64,000 nt of DNA from Streptomyces liliifuscus (GCF_016598615.1 NZ_CP066831.1:6448001-6512000), one strand, 5' to 3'. Shown: positions 9,070 through 17,221, counted from the first letter of the stretch. A program made the numbers and translations. Notes: generated by a model not told the origin, from the sequence alone.

Positions 9070-10149
9070 ATGAAGAACTTCCGTATGTCTGTTGTCGGGC
9101 TGCTCGGCGTGACGTTGCTGGTCACGGGCTTCACAGGTGTCCAGACGGCTGCGGCGCACGAGGCCCCGCAGGGCGGGAAGGCGCCGCTGCGGGCGCTCGC
9201 CGAACGCGCCGACCTGCGGATCGGTACGGCCGTGGACATGGCGGCGCTGGGCGAGGACACGACGTATCGGCGGACGACCGGGCGTGAGTTCAACTCCGTC
9301 ACCGCCGAGAACGTCATGAAGTGGGAGGTCGTCGAGCCGGCGCGGGGGACGTACGACTGGTCGGGGGCGGATGCGTTGGTGCGCTTCGCGCGTGATCGGG
9401 GGCAGGTCGTGCGCGGCCACACGCTGGTGTGGCACAGCCAGTTGCCGGGGTGGCTGACGGCGGGGGTGGCGGACGGTTCGATCGGAGCGGGGGAGCTCCG
9501 CGGGATCCTCCGGAAGCACGTCACCACGGAGGTCAAGCGGTACAAGGGCAGGATCCAGCAGTGGGACGTGGTGAACGAGGTCTTCGAGGAGGACGGCTCG
9601 CTGCGGAACTCGATCTGGCTGCAGAAGCTCGGACCGTCGTACATCGCCGACGCCTTCCGCTGGGCGCACGCCGCTGACCCGAAGGCGAAGCTCTTCCTGA
9701 ACGACTACAACGTGGAGGGCGTCAACGCGAAGTCGACTGCCTACTACGAACTGGCGAAGCGGCTTCGGGCGGAGGACGTTCCCGTGCAGGGCTTCGGGAT
9801 CCAGGGGCATCTGGCGATCCAGTACGGCTTCCCGGGGGATGTGGCGGGGAACCTCGCACGGTTCGAGCGGCTGGGGATGCAGACCGCCTTCACCGAGGTG
9901 GACGTACGGATGATCCTGCCCGCGGACGCGGAGAAGCTCGCCACGCAGGCGACGTACTTCAGGGGGCTGCTGGACGCCTGCCTGGGGGCGCGGAGCTGCA
10001 AGTCCTTCACCGTGTGGGGGTTCACGGACAAGTACTCGTGGGTGCCGGGGGTTTTCGCGGGGCAGGGGGCGGCGACGTTGCTGGGAGAGGACTTCGGACG
10101 GAAGCCGGCTTATGGAGCTGTGCGGGAGGGGTTGGCGGAGGGGCGTTGA
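9070..10149 (+). CDS. Secreted endo-1,4-beta-xylanase, GH10
   Basis: The enzyme hydrolyses internal beta-1,4 bonds of xylan with retention of configuration. The 359-aa protein has a Sec signal peptide (MKNFRMSVVGLLGVTLLVTGFTGV, cleavage near AAA-HE) and a single GH10 (beta/alpha)8 barrel with no carbohydrate-binding module. Glu170 in WDVVNEVF is the acid/base and Glu276 in FTEVDVRM the nucleophile; ENVMKWE and HTLVWHSQLP are the other family signatures. The ATG at 9070 is chosen because GGAGGG precedes it by 7 bases. It lies just after the GH115 gene on the same strand, so the two could form a two-gene xylan operon, with the xylanase cutting the chain and the glucuronidase removing side groups. 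Confidence 0.96.
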   Translation: MKNFRMSVVGLLGVTLLVTGFTGVQTAAAHEAPQGGKAPLRALAERADLRIGTAVDMAALGEDTTYRRTTGREFNSVTAENVMKWEVVEPARGTYDWSGADALVRFARDRGQVVRGHTLVWHSQLPGWLTAGVADGSIGAGELRGILRKHVTTEVKRYKGRIQQWDVVNEVFEEDGSLRNSIWLQKLGPSYIADAFRWAHAADPKAKLFLNDYNVEGVNAKSTAYYELAKRLRAEDVPVQGFGIQGHLAIQYGFPGDVAGNLARFERLGMQTAFTEVDVRMILPADAEKLATQATYFRGLLDACLGARSCKSFTVWGFTDKYSWVPGVFAGQGAATLLGEDFGRKPAYGAVREGLAEGR

Positions 10150-10170
10150 CCCGGGCCGGTGTCGGCCGCG

Positions 10171-10287
10171 CTACTTGGCTTCGCTCTTGTTCGCGTAGCG
10201 CGGCAGGTCTTCCGTCGAGATCGTCCGGTCGCCGATGGTGACGTCCTCGCCGTAGACGGTCTGGTGGCCTGTCTGGTGGCATGGTCG
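10171..10287 (-). pseudogene. C-terminal remnant of an unidentified minus-strand gene
   Basis: On the minus strand, 38 codons run without a stop to a TAG at 10171-10173, reading ...HQTVYGEDVTIGDRTISTED then LPRYANKSEAK. The composition and third-position G+C are those of real coding DNA, and the sequence looks like a protein C-terminus, but it is cut off upstream by a TGA at 10288-10290 and has no start. I do not recognise the family. It is most likely the stump of a gene lost when the neighbouring accessory genes arrived. Confidence 0.35.
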
Positions 10288-10331
10288 TCATTCGTGGCGT
10301 GCCTGTCGGCGGCCCAGTGGAACGGGGCCGG

Positions 10332-11933
10332 TCACCCCGAGGCCAGTTGTTCCGCTATCTCCTGGATCCAAGCGCCGGTCCTCGCCGGGTCGTTGAGGGT
10401 CTCGACCCATGCTTCCGGCTCCAGTTTGTGCTTGGCGGGGCCTGATTTGAGAGCGATGAGCAGGGATCTGGCGGACTCCCGCATCTCGGCCGTCGTGCTG
10501 CCGCTCCCGGAGATGTCGGGACCCGCCGCCAGGGCGTAGATCTCGCGCGCCATGGCCTGGCGTTCGCCCTGCGACACCTTCTTCCAGAACTTCAGGGCAT
10601 GCTTCAGCGACTCCTTGCGGGACGCGGCCTCCGCGGGGGTCTCGCCCTTCGGCGCCCAGCGCTCGGGGTGGTGGACCTCTTCGTAGCGCTTCGTGGCGGC
10701 GCGGAGCGCCTTGTACATGGTGACGCCGAGGACGAGGCCGGCCCCGGCCCCGGCGAGGCCCCATCCGACCGGGTTGCTCGCCAGCCCGACCGTTCCCGCC
10801 GCGACCGCCGTCACGATGCCGGCGGCGGCCTTGGTGGACTCGCCCCCGCCGCTGACCGTCTCCTTGCCCATCTTGGTGAGCTGCTTCTTCTTCGCGTACC
10901 CCTGCACGGTGCTCAGCTTTTCCACGTCTCGTTCGGCGTGCTGGAGGGTCTCGGCGGCGTCACGGGCTTCGCCCATCGCATCCCAGGCGGCGTCGATGGC
11001 CTCGGAGACCAGCTCCAGCCGTTCCGGGCCGTCGTGGGCCCAGTAGGCGTCCAGTGCGACGTAGGCCTCCGCGGCGGCCCAGCCGGCCTGCTCCCGCGAC
11101 TCGTTCAGCCGGGCCAGTGACCCGGCCTGGACGACGTTGGGGTCTCCCAGCTTCTTGATCTGCCGGTACTTGGTGGCCGCCCCGCCGACGCGGAAGGCGG
11201 ACCGCATGCCTTTGATCGCGCCGATGGAGGCGCTGGCGATACCGCTCGCCTCGGACGCCACCGCGGCGTCCGCCGCCTTCTGGACCTTGGTCACCTCCTT
11301 GGCGATGGCGGCGCTGTAGCTTCCCGAATTGGCGGCGCCGACAACCGCGTCGGCCCCCTTGGTCTTGGCCTTCTTCTTCGCCGTGTGGTGGTTGGCCCCG
11401 GTCTCGTGCTTCTTGGCGTCCTTCATGTTCTTGTACGCGTCCATGCCACTGACCACGGTGCCGGCGGCCTCCGTGAGGAGGTTCCCCGACGCCGCGGAGG
11501 TCCCCGAGGCGGCGGTGGAGTGCTTGAGGCCCTCATTGGCCGAGACGGCGGCCTGCTGGGTGAAGGCCGCGTTGGTGGGGGTCTGGAAGCCCTTGATGAA
11601 GGTGTCGATGGGTTCGAGATTCTTCTTGAACCTGTCGAGGAGCGCGGCGATCCGGTCGCGATAGTTCTTCTTCTTCGCTCCGGCGGACGCGCCGCTGTTC
11701 TCCGCCGTGCCGTCTCTCTCAGTGTCCCGGGCGGGGTCTCGGGCGGTGTCCCGGGCGCGCTGCACCGCCGCGGTCGTGGCCCGGTTGCCGGCGCGGGACT
11801 GCATCGCGAGGAGGGCGTGCTCCGTCGAGCGTGCGGACATACTCCCGGTCCGGCCCCCTTCCCGACGCTGCTGGGCCGACGTCAGGCCGGCTGCAGACTG
11901 CCGTGTCGAGGTGCGGTGGATCGGGGTGCTCAT
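10332..11933 (-). CDS. Putative secretion-system cargo or toxin with an AGN-type N-terminal signature
   Basis: The 533-aa protein starts at the ATG at 11933, chosen because AGGAGAGG lies upstream. It has no signal peptide. Near residues 40-60 it carries LLAMQSRAGNRATTAAVQR, closely resembling the LxxLQRxAGNxAVxxLxQR signature at the N-terminus of actinobacterial proteins associated with extracellular contractile injection systems and DUF4157. A long Ala/Lys-rich helical region follows, then a Gly/Ala-rich hydrophobic segment (AAAGIVTAVAAGTVGLASNP, then VGWGLAGAGAGLVLGVTMY), which could insert in membranes, and a charged helical C-terminus. No enzyme motif is seen. It is divergent from the T7SS-like toxin gene. 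The cargo role is inference; I see no injection-system structural genes in the window. Confidence 0.6.
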   Translation of the reverse strand: MSTPIHRTSTRQSAAGLTSAQQRREGGRTGSMSARSTEHALLAMQSRAGNRATTAAVQRARDTARDPARDTERDGTAENSGASAGAKKKNYRDRIAALLDRFKKNLEPIDTFIKGFQTPTNAAFTQQAAVSANEGLKHSTAASGTSAASGNLLTEAAGTVVSGMDAYKNMKDAKKHETGANHHTAKKKAKTKGADAVVGAANSGSYSAAIAKEVTKVQKAADAAVASEASGIASASIGAIKGMRSAFRVGGAATKYRQIKKLGDPNVVQAGSLARLNESREQAGWAAAEAYVALDAYWAHDGPERLELVSEAIDAAWDAMGEARDAAETLQHAERDVEKLSTVQGYAKKKQLTKMGKETVSGGGESTKAAAGIVTAVAAGTVGLASNPVGWGLAGAGAGLVLGVTMYKALRAATKRYEEVHHPERWAPKGETPAEAASRKESLKHALKFWKKVSQGERQAMAREIYALAAGPDISGSGSTTAEMRESARSLLIALKSGPAKHKLEPEAWVETLNDPARTGAWIQEIAEQLASG

Positions 11934-12267
11934 GGATGGGCCTCTCCTGTACCGGACCGGGCGAGGCGAAGGTAGCCACACCTGGCAAACAGAAGGGGAG
12001 CGGCGGGGAAACTCCTCGCGGATGCTGTGGGGCGCGTGCGGTGGGTTGCTCGGGCCGAGTTGGCCACCCGCCTCGCCCCGGGGTCAGGCCGACGGCCGTC
12101 GCGAGGCCCAGAGTCACGGACGCTCCGTCGGAGTCCCTGAACAGCAACTCGACTGGCGGGCCTGACCTCGGGATCCGAACTGATCTTGCATGCGAGGGAC
12201 GCCGACGCCTAGTAAATTCGCTGCTGCGTACGGTTTCGTACGGGGCAGTTGTGACGGGGGTTGAGGC
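11934..12267. promoter_or_regulatory. Divergent intergenic region between two toxin-like genes
   Basis: A 334-base region without a credible gene. For the plus-strand gene, TTGCAT (12186-12191) and TAGTAA (12210-12215), separated by 18 bases, form a candidate promoter; its last -10 base is atypical. Just downstream lies CGTACG-GTTT-CGTACG (12227-12242), two palindromic hexamers also forming an inverted repeat, placed where a repressor could block transcription. GGGGG at 12256-12260 is the likely ribosome site. Everything beyond the motifs themselves is inference. Confidence 0.4.
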
Positions 12268-13821
12268 GTGGCGGGATATCGGCCGACGGACTGGCATGTC
12301 CTCGATCTGGAGAAGGATCCGACGCCGGGGGATCCGGTCCGGGTGAAGTCGCTGGCCAAGAGCCTGCACGACTTCGCGGACGATGTGCAGGACGCGCTGC
12401 GTCTCGTCAAGGGGATGGCGGAGGAGGACGCCGTCCTGACGATGGTGGGCAAGACCGCCGATGTGTTCCGGGACGAGTTCTCCGGCGTCCCGAAGAACTT
12501 GAAGAAGCTCAAGAAGTCGTACGACCTGGCCGGGGACGCGCTGGCGGCGTACTGGCCGGAGCTCGAACGCGCGCAGGCGCTGGCCGACAAGGCCCTCGCC
12601 AGGGGGCGCGAGGCTCAATCCGATCTCTCCTCCGCCAAGTCCCGGCTCTCGTCGGCCGATTCGTGGGTGACCCGGGCGAACAAGGAGGCGGACAAGTACA
12701 AGGACGACCCGACCAGCGGTAAGGACGTCGAGAAGCCCGACGAGGCCAAGGTCAGGGCGGCGACCCGGGATGCGCAGAGTGCCAAGGACGCGCACACCAC
12801 CGCCCAGTCGGATGTGACCTCCGCGCAGAGTGCGCTGGACGCGGCGAAGAAGATGGCCGCCGACGCCCGTCGGATGCGTGAGGAGGCCGCGGGCGAGGCG
12901 AAGCGCAAGCTGGACGAGGCGTCCGACGCGGGGATCCAGAACCGCAAGTGGTACGAGGAGGTCGGAGACTGGTTCGTCGACAACTGGGACACCATCGTCG
13001 CCGTGTGCAAGGTCGTCGTCGCCGTCCTCGGGATCATCGCCCTCATTATCGGTGGGCCGATTCTCGGCGCCATCGTGCTCATCGCCGCTCTCGTCGTCCT
13101 GGCCGACACCCTCAACAAATACATGAAGGGACAGGCGTCCCTGTGGGATGTGGCCTTCGCGGCGCTGGACTGCATACCCGGAATGAAGGGCCTCACCACC
13201 CTCGGCGGACTCGCCAAGGGGCTCAAGGGCCTCCGGACCATGAACGGGCTCAAGGTCGGGCTCAAGGGCATGGCCGAGGGCGTTCGCGGTATGAGCGGCG
13301 TCTTCAAGGGCGGAGCCCGCATGCCGGGTGGCCAGATCCCTTACCGGGCGCTGTCCCCGAAGGCCAGGCAGCTCACCCGGGCGCTGGAGAACGGGCACAT
13401 ACCCATCCGGCCCGGAGAGGTGAACGTCTCCCATCTCTCCGAACTCCAGAGCTTCCACGGGGTCGAGCACGCCATCATCCAGAATCCGGCGGGAGATCTG
13501 CGCCTCTTCCGGGGGACGGAGCGGACGAGCTCCATTCCACGGGACCTCAGGGGACAGGATTACGATTTCATCGCCCATACGCACCCGGAGGATCGAATTC
13601 CCGGACCGCCCAACCGAATAGAAGAGGCGCGGGGAATTCCCAACAGCATGTCGCGGGACCTGGAATACAAGGCGTCGGATCATATGGAAGTGGTCGTCAG
13701 CAGGGACGGAAATCTGAGATTCTTCGACGGTGCGGGAATCCGCGAGCTGCCGCAGGGGACATATCCTGAGGGTGGTCCGGTGAATCCATTGGGGTTCATC
13801 GTTCCCGTGCGAATGGGATGA
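12268..13821 (+). CDS. Putative T7SS-type polymorphic toxin
   Basis: A 517-aa protein in the modular style of actinobacterial polymorphic toxins. Residues 1-110 resemble the WXG/T7SS-exported helical module (DWHVLDLEKDPTPGDP, SLAKSLHDFADDVQDAL). Residues 110-230 are a coiled coil rich in Ala, Lys and Asp. Residues about 242-282 are a double membrane segment, followed by a Gly/Lys linker (CIPGMKGLTTLGGLAKGLKG). The C-terminal 160 residues are the candidate effector: FIAHTHPEDR with His437 and His439, later NSMSRDL. This recalls JAB/JAMM metalloproteases, but the spacing is not canonical. A/T-ending codons become common near the end (13540-13820), as expected when toxin tips are exchanged. GTG start. 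Confidence 0.65.
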   Translation: MAGYRPTDWHVLDLEKDPTPGDPVRVKSLAKSLHDFADDVQDALRLVKGMAEEDAVLTMVGKTADVFRDEFSGVPKNLKKLKKSYDLAGDALAAYWPELERAQALADKALARGREAQSDLSSAKSRLSSADSWVTRANKEADKYKDDPTSGKDVEKPDEAKVRAATRDAQSAKDAHTTAQSDVTSAQSALDAAKKMAADARRMREEAAGEAKRKLDEASDAGIQNRKWYEEVGDWFVDNWDTIVAVCKVVVAVLGIIALIIGGPILGAIVLIAALVVLADTLNKYMKGQASLWDVAFAALDCIPGMKGLTTLGGLAKGLKGLRTMNGLKVGLKGMAEGVRGMSGVFKGGARMPGGQIPYRALSPKARQLTRALENGHIPIRPGEVNVSHLSELQSFHGVEHAIIQNPAGDLRLFRGTERTSSIPRDLRGQDYDFIAHTHPEDRIPGPPNRIEEARGIPNSMSRDLEYKASDHMEVVVSRDGNLRFFDGAGIRELPQGTYPEGGPVNPLGFIVPVRMG

Positions 13822-13871
13822 CCGATGTGCATACCTTGGCATGAACCGCGCAGCGGAAAGGGAAAGCTGTA

Positions 13872-14591
13872 ATGAGTAATGAACACGCTTCGTGTGTCTT
13901 CTGCGGGGAATTCGTCCTGCACATCCCCGGGTGGGCCAGCAGTGTTCCTTCGTACCGCCTCATGCGGGCGACCTGGCAGGAGGACCACGCGTTCGTGGTC
14001 GGGTCGCTCCACTTCTCCTGCCTGCGTGCCTCGCCCGCCCGGTCGGAGTTCGCCGCCGAGTTCGCGCAGATCGCGACAGGACACGGAAGGGAGATCACGT
14101 ATCAGGCGGCCGGCGAGACCCAGACGCTGATCCAGCCCGGTCTCGGCTACGTCGAGCAGATCTTCCGGGGCGACGAATGCGCCATCCATCGCAGTGACAC
14201 CCGGGACAGCTGGCTCGTGCAGGAGCATGCCGGGCCCTGGTACGTGCTGGACCGGCCCCAGTTGGAGGACATCGCGCAAGGGAAGCAGCCTCGTCTCGAC
14301 CCCGGTGTGGAGCGGATCGTGCTCCCGCGTGAGCCGATGGCGAATCTCGCCGATGCCACGCTTCCCGAACTCCTGGACAGCCTCGGCGTCACGGACCGGT
14401 ATCCGGATCTCGCGGCGGGGGAGCCGGAGTACGAGTTCTGGAAGTACTTCGCCCCCAAGCGCGTACTGGAGTACGCGGTGATCGCGACCCCGCCCCTGCC
14501 GACGGAGGCGGACGTGTTCCTGCGTGGCTACGCCCCGGGCTATCGGCCGATCGACTTCGACGCACTCGAACGCGACGAGCCCCGGAGCTGA
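13872..14591 (+). CDS. Candidate immunity protein with a Cys/His zinc-site pattern
   Basis: A 239-aa soluble protein beginning 50 bases after the toxin-like gene, with GGAAAGGGAAAG as ribosome site. The N-terminus has Cys8-x2-Cys11 and His47-x2-Cys50, which could bind one zinc. The rest is acidic and Trp/Tyr-containing (WLVQEHAGPWYVLDRPQLED, EYEFWKYFAPKRVLEYAV). No signal peptide or membrane segment is seen. I recognise no family. Its position directly downstream of the toxin C-terminus on the same strand is the usual place of the cognate immunity gene; that assignment is inference. Confidence 0.5.
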   Translation: MSNEHASCVFCGEFVLHIPGWASSVPSYRLMRATWQEDHAFVVGSLHFSCLRASPARSEFAAEFAQIATGHGREITYQAAGETQTLIQPGLGYVEQIFRGDECAIHRSDTRDSWLVQEHAGPWYVLDRPQLEDIAQGKQPRLDPGVERIVLPREPMANLADATLPELLDSLGVTDRYPDLAAGEPEYEFWKYFAPKRVLEYAVIATPPLPTEADVFLRGYAPGYRPIDFDALERDEPRS

Positions 14592-14743
14592 GAAGCCGGA
14601 CGACGCGGGCAGGGGGCAGGCCCGCCGACCGCGAGCGACCGCGATCGCGTCGCGAGTGCAGGACGGCTGCGAGACCTGGCGCCTCAAGCCCGGGGGGTGC
14701 CCCGCGGTGAGGGCCCGCCCGGCCCGCCCGTGCGAGCCTGTGT

Positions 14744-14771
14744 TTGACCTGCGTCACCCTGGGGGTATTCT
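14744..14771 (+). promoter_or_regulatory. Promoter of the S10 operon
   Basis: TTGACC (14744-14749) and TATTCT (14766-14771) are separated by 16 bases, a good match to vegetative (HrdB-type) promoters. It is the only such pair I see in the 570-base gene-free stretch before rpsJ, and it resembles the rplM promoter candidate in this window. Predicted transcription start is near 14778. Confidence 0.7.
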
Positions 14772-15161
14772 CTCCGGCTCGATTGGCCAGCCGTATGCCC
14801 CGTATGGCAGACTGTCGGGGTTGCTCGGTTGAGTGCCGATGCTGCGCGCCTCCCGCCGGGAGGACCGGAAGCGAGTCCCACAGTACTCGTCGCTCCAACT
14901 GCCGTAAGGCAGCGCTGGGGCGGACGTACGGGAATCTTCCGGGAAGTGTCAGCGGGGTGCCGACCAGGCGCCCGGTGGGTGTTCAGCCCCCGGTCCTGCG
15001 GTTGTCTTTTGGGCTCAGCCGCGTCCCTCGGTAGGGAAAATCCACTCGTGGATATCTCTGTCAGCAGGAGCGCGACACGCCCGACCGCGTGGGTCGGAGG
15101 CAAGGGACGCGAACCCCCGGGTTCCAGAGCGTTAAACGAGACTAAGGACTACTGAGTAGCC
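14772..15161 (+). promoter_or_regulatory. Long structured 5' leader of the S10 operon
   Basis: About 380 bases of untranslated leader with no gene but several short perfect hairpins: 14899-14912 (CTGCC-GTAA-GGCAG), 15024-15037 (TCCCT-CGGT-AGGGA), 15040-15053 (ATCCAC-TC-GTGGAT), 15081-15097 (CCGACC/GGTCGG) and 15111-15124 (GAACCC-CC-GGGTTC). Two have tetraloops of stable type. In enteric bacteria the S10 leader is the target of L4 control; this leader could serve a similar purpose with different structure, which is inference. The stretch 14592-14743 before the promoter holds no gene that I can support. Confidence 0.5.
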
Positions 15162-15470
15162 ATGGCGGGACAGAAGATCCGCATCCGGCTCAAGGCCTAC
15201 GACCACGAGGTCATCGACAGCTCGGCGAAGAAGATCGTCGAGACGGTGACGCGAACTGGTGCGTCTGTCGCGGGCCCGGTGCCGCTGCCCACTGAGAAGA
15301 ACGTGTACTGCGTCATCAAGTCGCCGCACAAGTACAAGGACTCGCGCGAGCACTTCGAGATGCGCACGCACAAGCGCCTGATCGACATCCTCGACCCGAC
15401 GCCCAAGACCGTTGACTCCCTGATGCGACTCGACCTCCCGGCCGGTGTCGACATCGAGATCAAGCTCTAG
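15162..15470 (+). CDS. rpsJ: 30S ribosomal protein S10
   Basis: S10 is part of the 30S head and also the partner of NusB in antitermination. The 102-aa sequence (MAGQKIRIRLKAYDHEVIDS to DLPAGVDIEIKL) is full length and highly conserved, with the exposed loop PLPTEKNVYCVIKSPHKYKDS whose Val/Lys region is a tigecycline-resistance site in other bacteria. It is the first gene of the S10 operon, behind the long leader. Confidence 0.99.
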   Translation: MAGQKIRIRLKAYDHEVIDSSAKKIVETVTRTGASVAGPVPLPTEKNVYCVIKSPHKYKDSREHFEMRTHKRLIDILDPTPKTVDSLMRLDLPAGVDIEIKL

Positions 15471-15487
15471 GGGCCGGTGATCTGAGA

Positions 15488-16132
15488 ATGGCTAAGCAGA
15501 TCAAGGGCATCCTGGGCGAGAAGCTCGGCATGACGCAGGTGTGGGACGAGAACAACCGTGTTGTTCCCGTGACGGTCGTCAAGGCCAGCCCCAACGTCGT
15601 CACCCAGGTCCGTACGAACGACTCCGACGGCTACGAAGCGGTCCAGATCGCCTTCGGCGAGATCGACCCGCGCAAGGTGAACAAGCCCCTCAAGGGTCAC
15701 TTCGCCAAGGCCGACGTCACCCCCCGCCGCCACCTCGTCGAGATCCGCACCGCGGACGCCTCCGAGTACACGCTGGGTCAGGAGATCTCCGCCGAGGTCT
15801 TCGAGGCCGGCGTGAAGGTGGACGTGACCGGCAAGAGCAAGGGCAAGGGCTTCGCCGGTGTCATGAAGCGTCACAACTTCAAGGGCCTCGGCGCCGGTCA
15901 CGGCACCCAGCGCAAGCACCGCTCTCCCGGTTCCATCGGTGGCTGCGCCACCCCGGGCCGTGTGTTCAAGGGCCTCCGCATGGCGGGTCGCATGGGCAAC
16001 GAGCGGGTCACCACCCAGAACCTGACCGTCCACGCCGTTGACGCGGAGAAGGGTCTGCTGCTCATCAAGGGCGCGGTTCCCGGTCCGAACGGCGGCCTCG
16101 TCCTGGTCCGCACTGCGGCCAAGGGGGCCTGA
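15488..16132 (+). CDS. rplC: 50S ribosomal protein L3
   Basis: L3 binds near the 3' end of 23S rRNA, is an early assembly protein and reaches towards the peptidyl-transferase centre. The 214-aa protein begins MAKQIKGILGEKLGMTQVWD, and contains the GKSKGKGFAGVMKRHNFKG and GSIGGCATPGRVFKGLRMAG stretches, the latter carrying the extended loop near the active site. It follows rpsJ by 17 bases. Confidence 0.99.
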   Translation: MAKQIKGILGEKLGMTQVWDENNRVVPVTVVKASPNVVTQVRTNDSDGYEAVQIAFGEIDPRKVNKPLKGHFAKADVTPRRHLVEIRTADASEYTLGQEISAEVFEAGVKVDVTGKSKGKGFAGVMKRHNFKGLGAGHGTQRKHRSPGSIGGCATPGRVFKGLRMAGRMGNERVTTQNLTVHAVDAEKGLLLIKGAVPGPNGGLVLVRTAAKGA

Positions 16133-16139
16133 GGTAACG

Positions 16140-16805
16140 ATGAGCACTGTTGACATCCTTTCGCCGGCAGGCGACAAGACCGGGACGGTCGAGCTCCCCG
16201 CGGAGATCTTCGACGTCGAGAAGATCAGCATCCCGCTGCTTCACCAGGTCGTAGTCGCCCAGCTGGCCGCTGCCCGCCAGGGCACGCACAAGACCAAGAC
16301 CCGTGGCGAGGTTCGCGGTGGCGGCAAGAAGCCGTACCGCCAGAAGGGCACCGGCCGCGCCCGTCAGGGCTCGACCCGCGCGCCCCAGTTCGCCGGCGGT
16401 GGCGTCGTCCACGGCCCGCAGCCGCGTGACTACTCGCAGCGGACCCCGAAGAAGATGAAGGCCGCGGCCCTGCGCCACGCCCTCACCGACCGGGCCCGCA
16501 ACGCTCGTATCCACGTCGTCACCGGCGTGGTCGACGGCGAGATCTCCACGAAGGCCGCGAAGTCCCTGCTGGGCAAGATCAGCGAGCGCAAGAACGTGCT
16601 CCTGGTCATCTCCCGCGAGGACGAGCAGGGCCTGCTCTCCGCCCGCAACCTGCCCCAGGTGCACATCCTGGAGCCGGGCCAGCTGAACACGTACGACGTT
16701 CTCGTCTCGGACGACGTGGTCTTCACCCAGGCCGCCTTCGAGTCCTTCGTGTCCGGCGCGCCCTCCGCAGAGCGGAACGCTGACACCGAAGGGAGCGAAG
16801 CCTGA
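16140..16805 (+). CDS. rplD: 50S ribosomal protein L4
   Basis: L4 lines the narrow part of the peptide exit tunnel. The 221-aa reading from ATG 16140 (MSTVDILSPAGDKTGTVELP) is chosen over longer upstream possibilities because it matches the family N-terminus and begins 7 bases after rplC. The tunnel loop is VRGGGKKPYRQKGTGRARQG, where macrolide-resistance changes occur in other bacteria; nothing abnormal is seen. In enteric bacteria L4 represses its own operon. Confidence 0.98.
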   Translation: MSTVDILSPAGDKTGTVELPAEIFDVEKISIPLLHQVVVAQLAAARQGTHKTKTRGEVRGGGKKPYRQKGTGRARQGSTRAPQFAGGGVVHGPQPRDYSQRTPKKMKAAALRHALTDRARNARIHVVTGVVDGEISTKAAKSLLGKISERKNVLLVISREDEQGLLSARNLPQVHILEPGQLNTYDVLVSDDVVFTQAAFESFVSGAPSAERNADTEGSEA

Positions 16806-17221
16806 TGGCTACGCGTCACCCGAGCATTGCGCCCAAGGCGGCCAAGGCCGCCAAGGCCGCGCGCGTCGCCAAGGCGAAGCGCCACGCCACCGAGGGCAAG
16901 AACACCGTCGAGACCCCGCTGAGCAAGTCCTTCACGGATCCCCGTGACGTGCTCCTCAAGCCGGTCGTCTCGGAGAAGAGCTACGCGCTTCTCGACGAGG
17001 GCAAGTACACCTTCGTCGTGGACCCGCGGGCCAACAAGACCCAGATCAAGCAGGCCGTCCAGGCGGTCTTCTCGGTCAAGGTCACCGGGGTCAACACGAT
17101 CAACCGTCAGGGCAAGCGCAAGCGCACCCGCACCGGCTTCGGCAAGCGTGCGGACAGCAAGCGCGCGATCGTGACCCTCGCTGAGGGCGACCGTATCGAC
17201 ATCTTCGGCCAGGCCTCCTAA
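16805..17221 (+). CDS. rplW: 50S ribosomal protein L23
   Basis: L23 stands at the exit of the peptide tunnel and is the docking site for trigger factor and SRP. The protein is 138 aa because of an N-terminal extension of about 45 residues rich in Ala and Lys (KAAKAAKAARVAKAKRHATE) before the conserved core that starts DPRDVLLKPVVSEKSYALL; this extension is characteristic of streptomycetes. Its ATG shares one base with the rplD stop, implying coupled translation. Confidence 0.98.
   Translation: MATRHPSIAPKAAKAAKAARVAKAKRHATEGKNTVETPLSKSFTDPRDVLLKPVVSEKSYALLDEGKYTFVVDPRANKTQIKQAVQAVFSVKVTGVNTINRQGKRKRTRTGFGKRADSKRAIVTLAEGDRIDIFGQAS

Noticed and set aside
13566..13665. Definite JAMM metalloprotease assignment of the toxin tip
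   Set aside because: HTH is present but the S-x-x-D element is not at the canonical distance, so only a tentative resemblance is reported.
11719..13842. Long minus-strand frame across the toxin-like gene
   Set aside because: Low-information antisense translation; the plus strand has coherent domains and a proper start.
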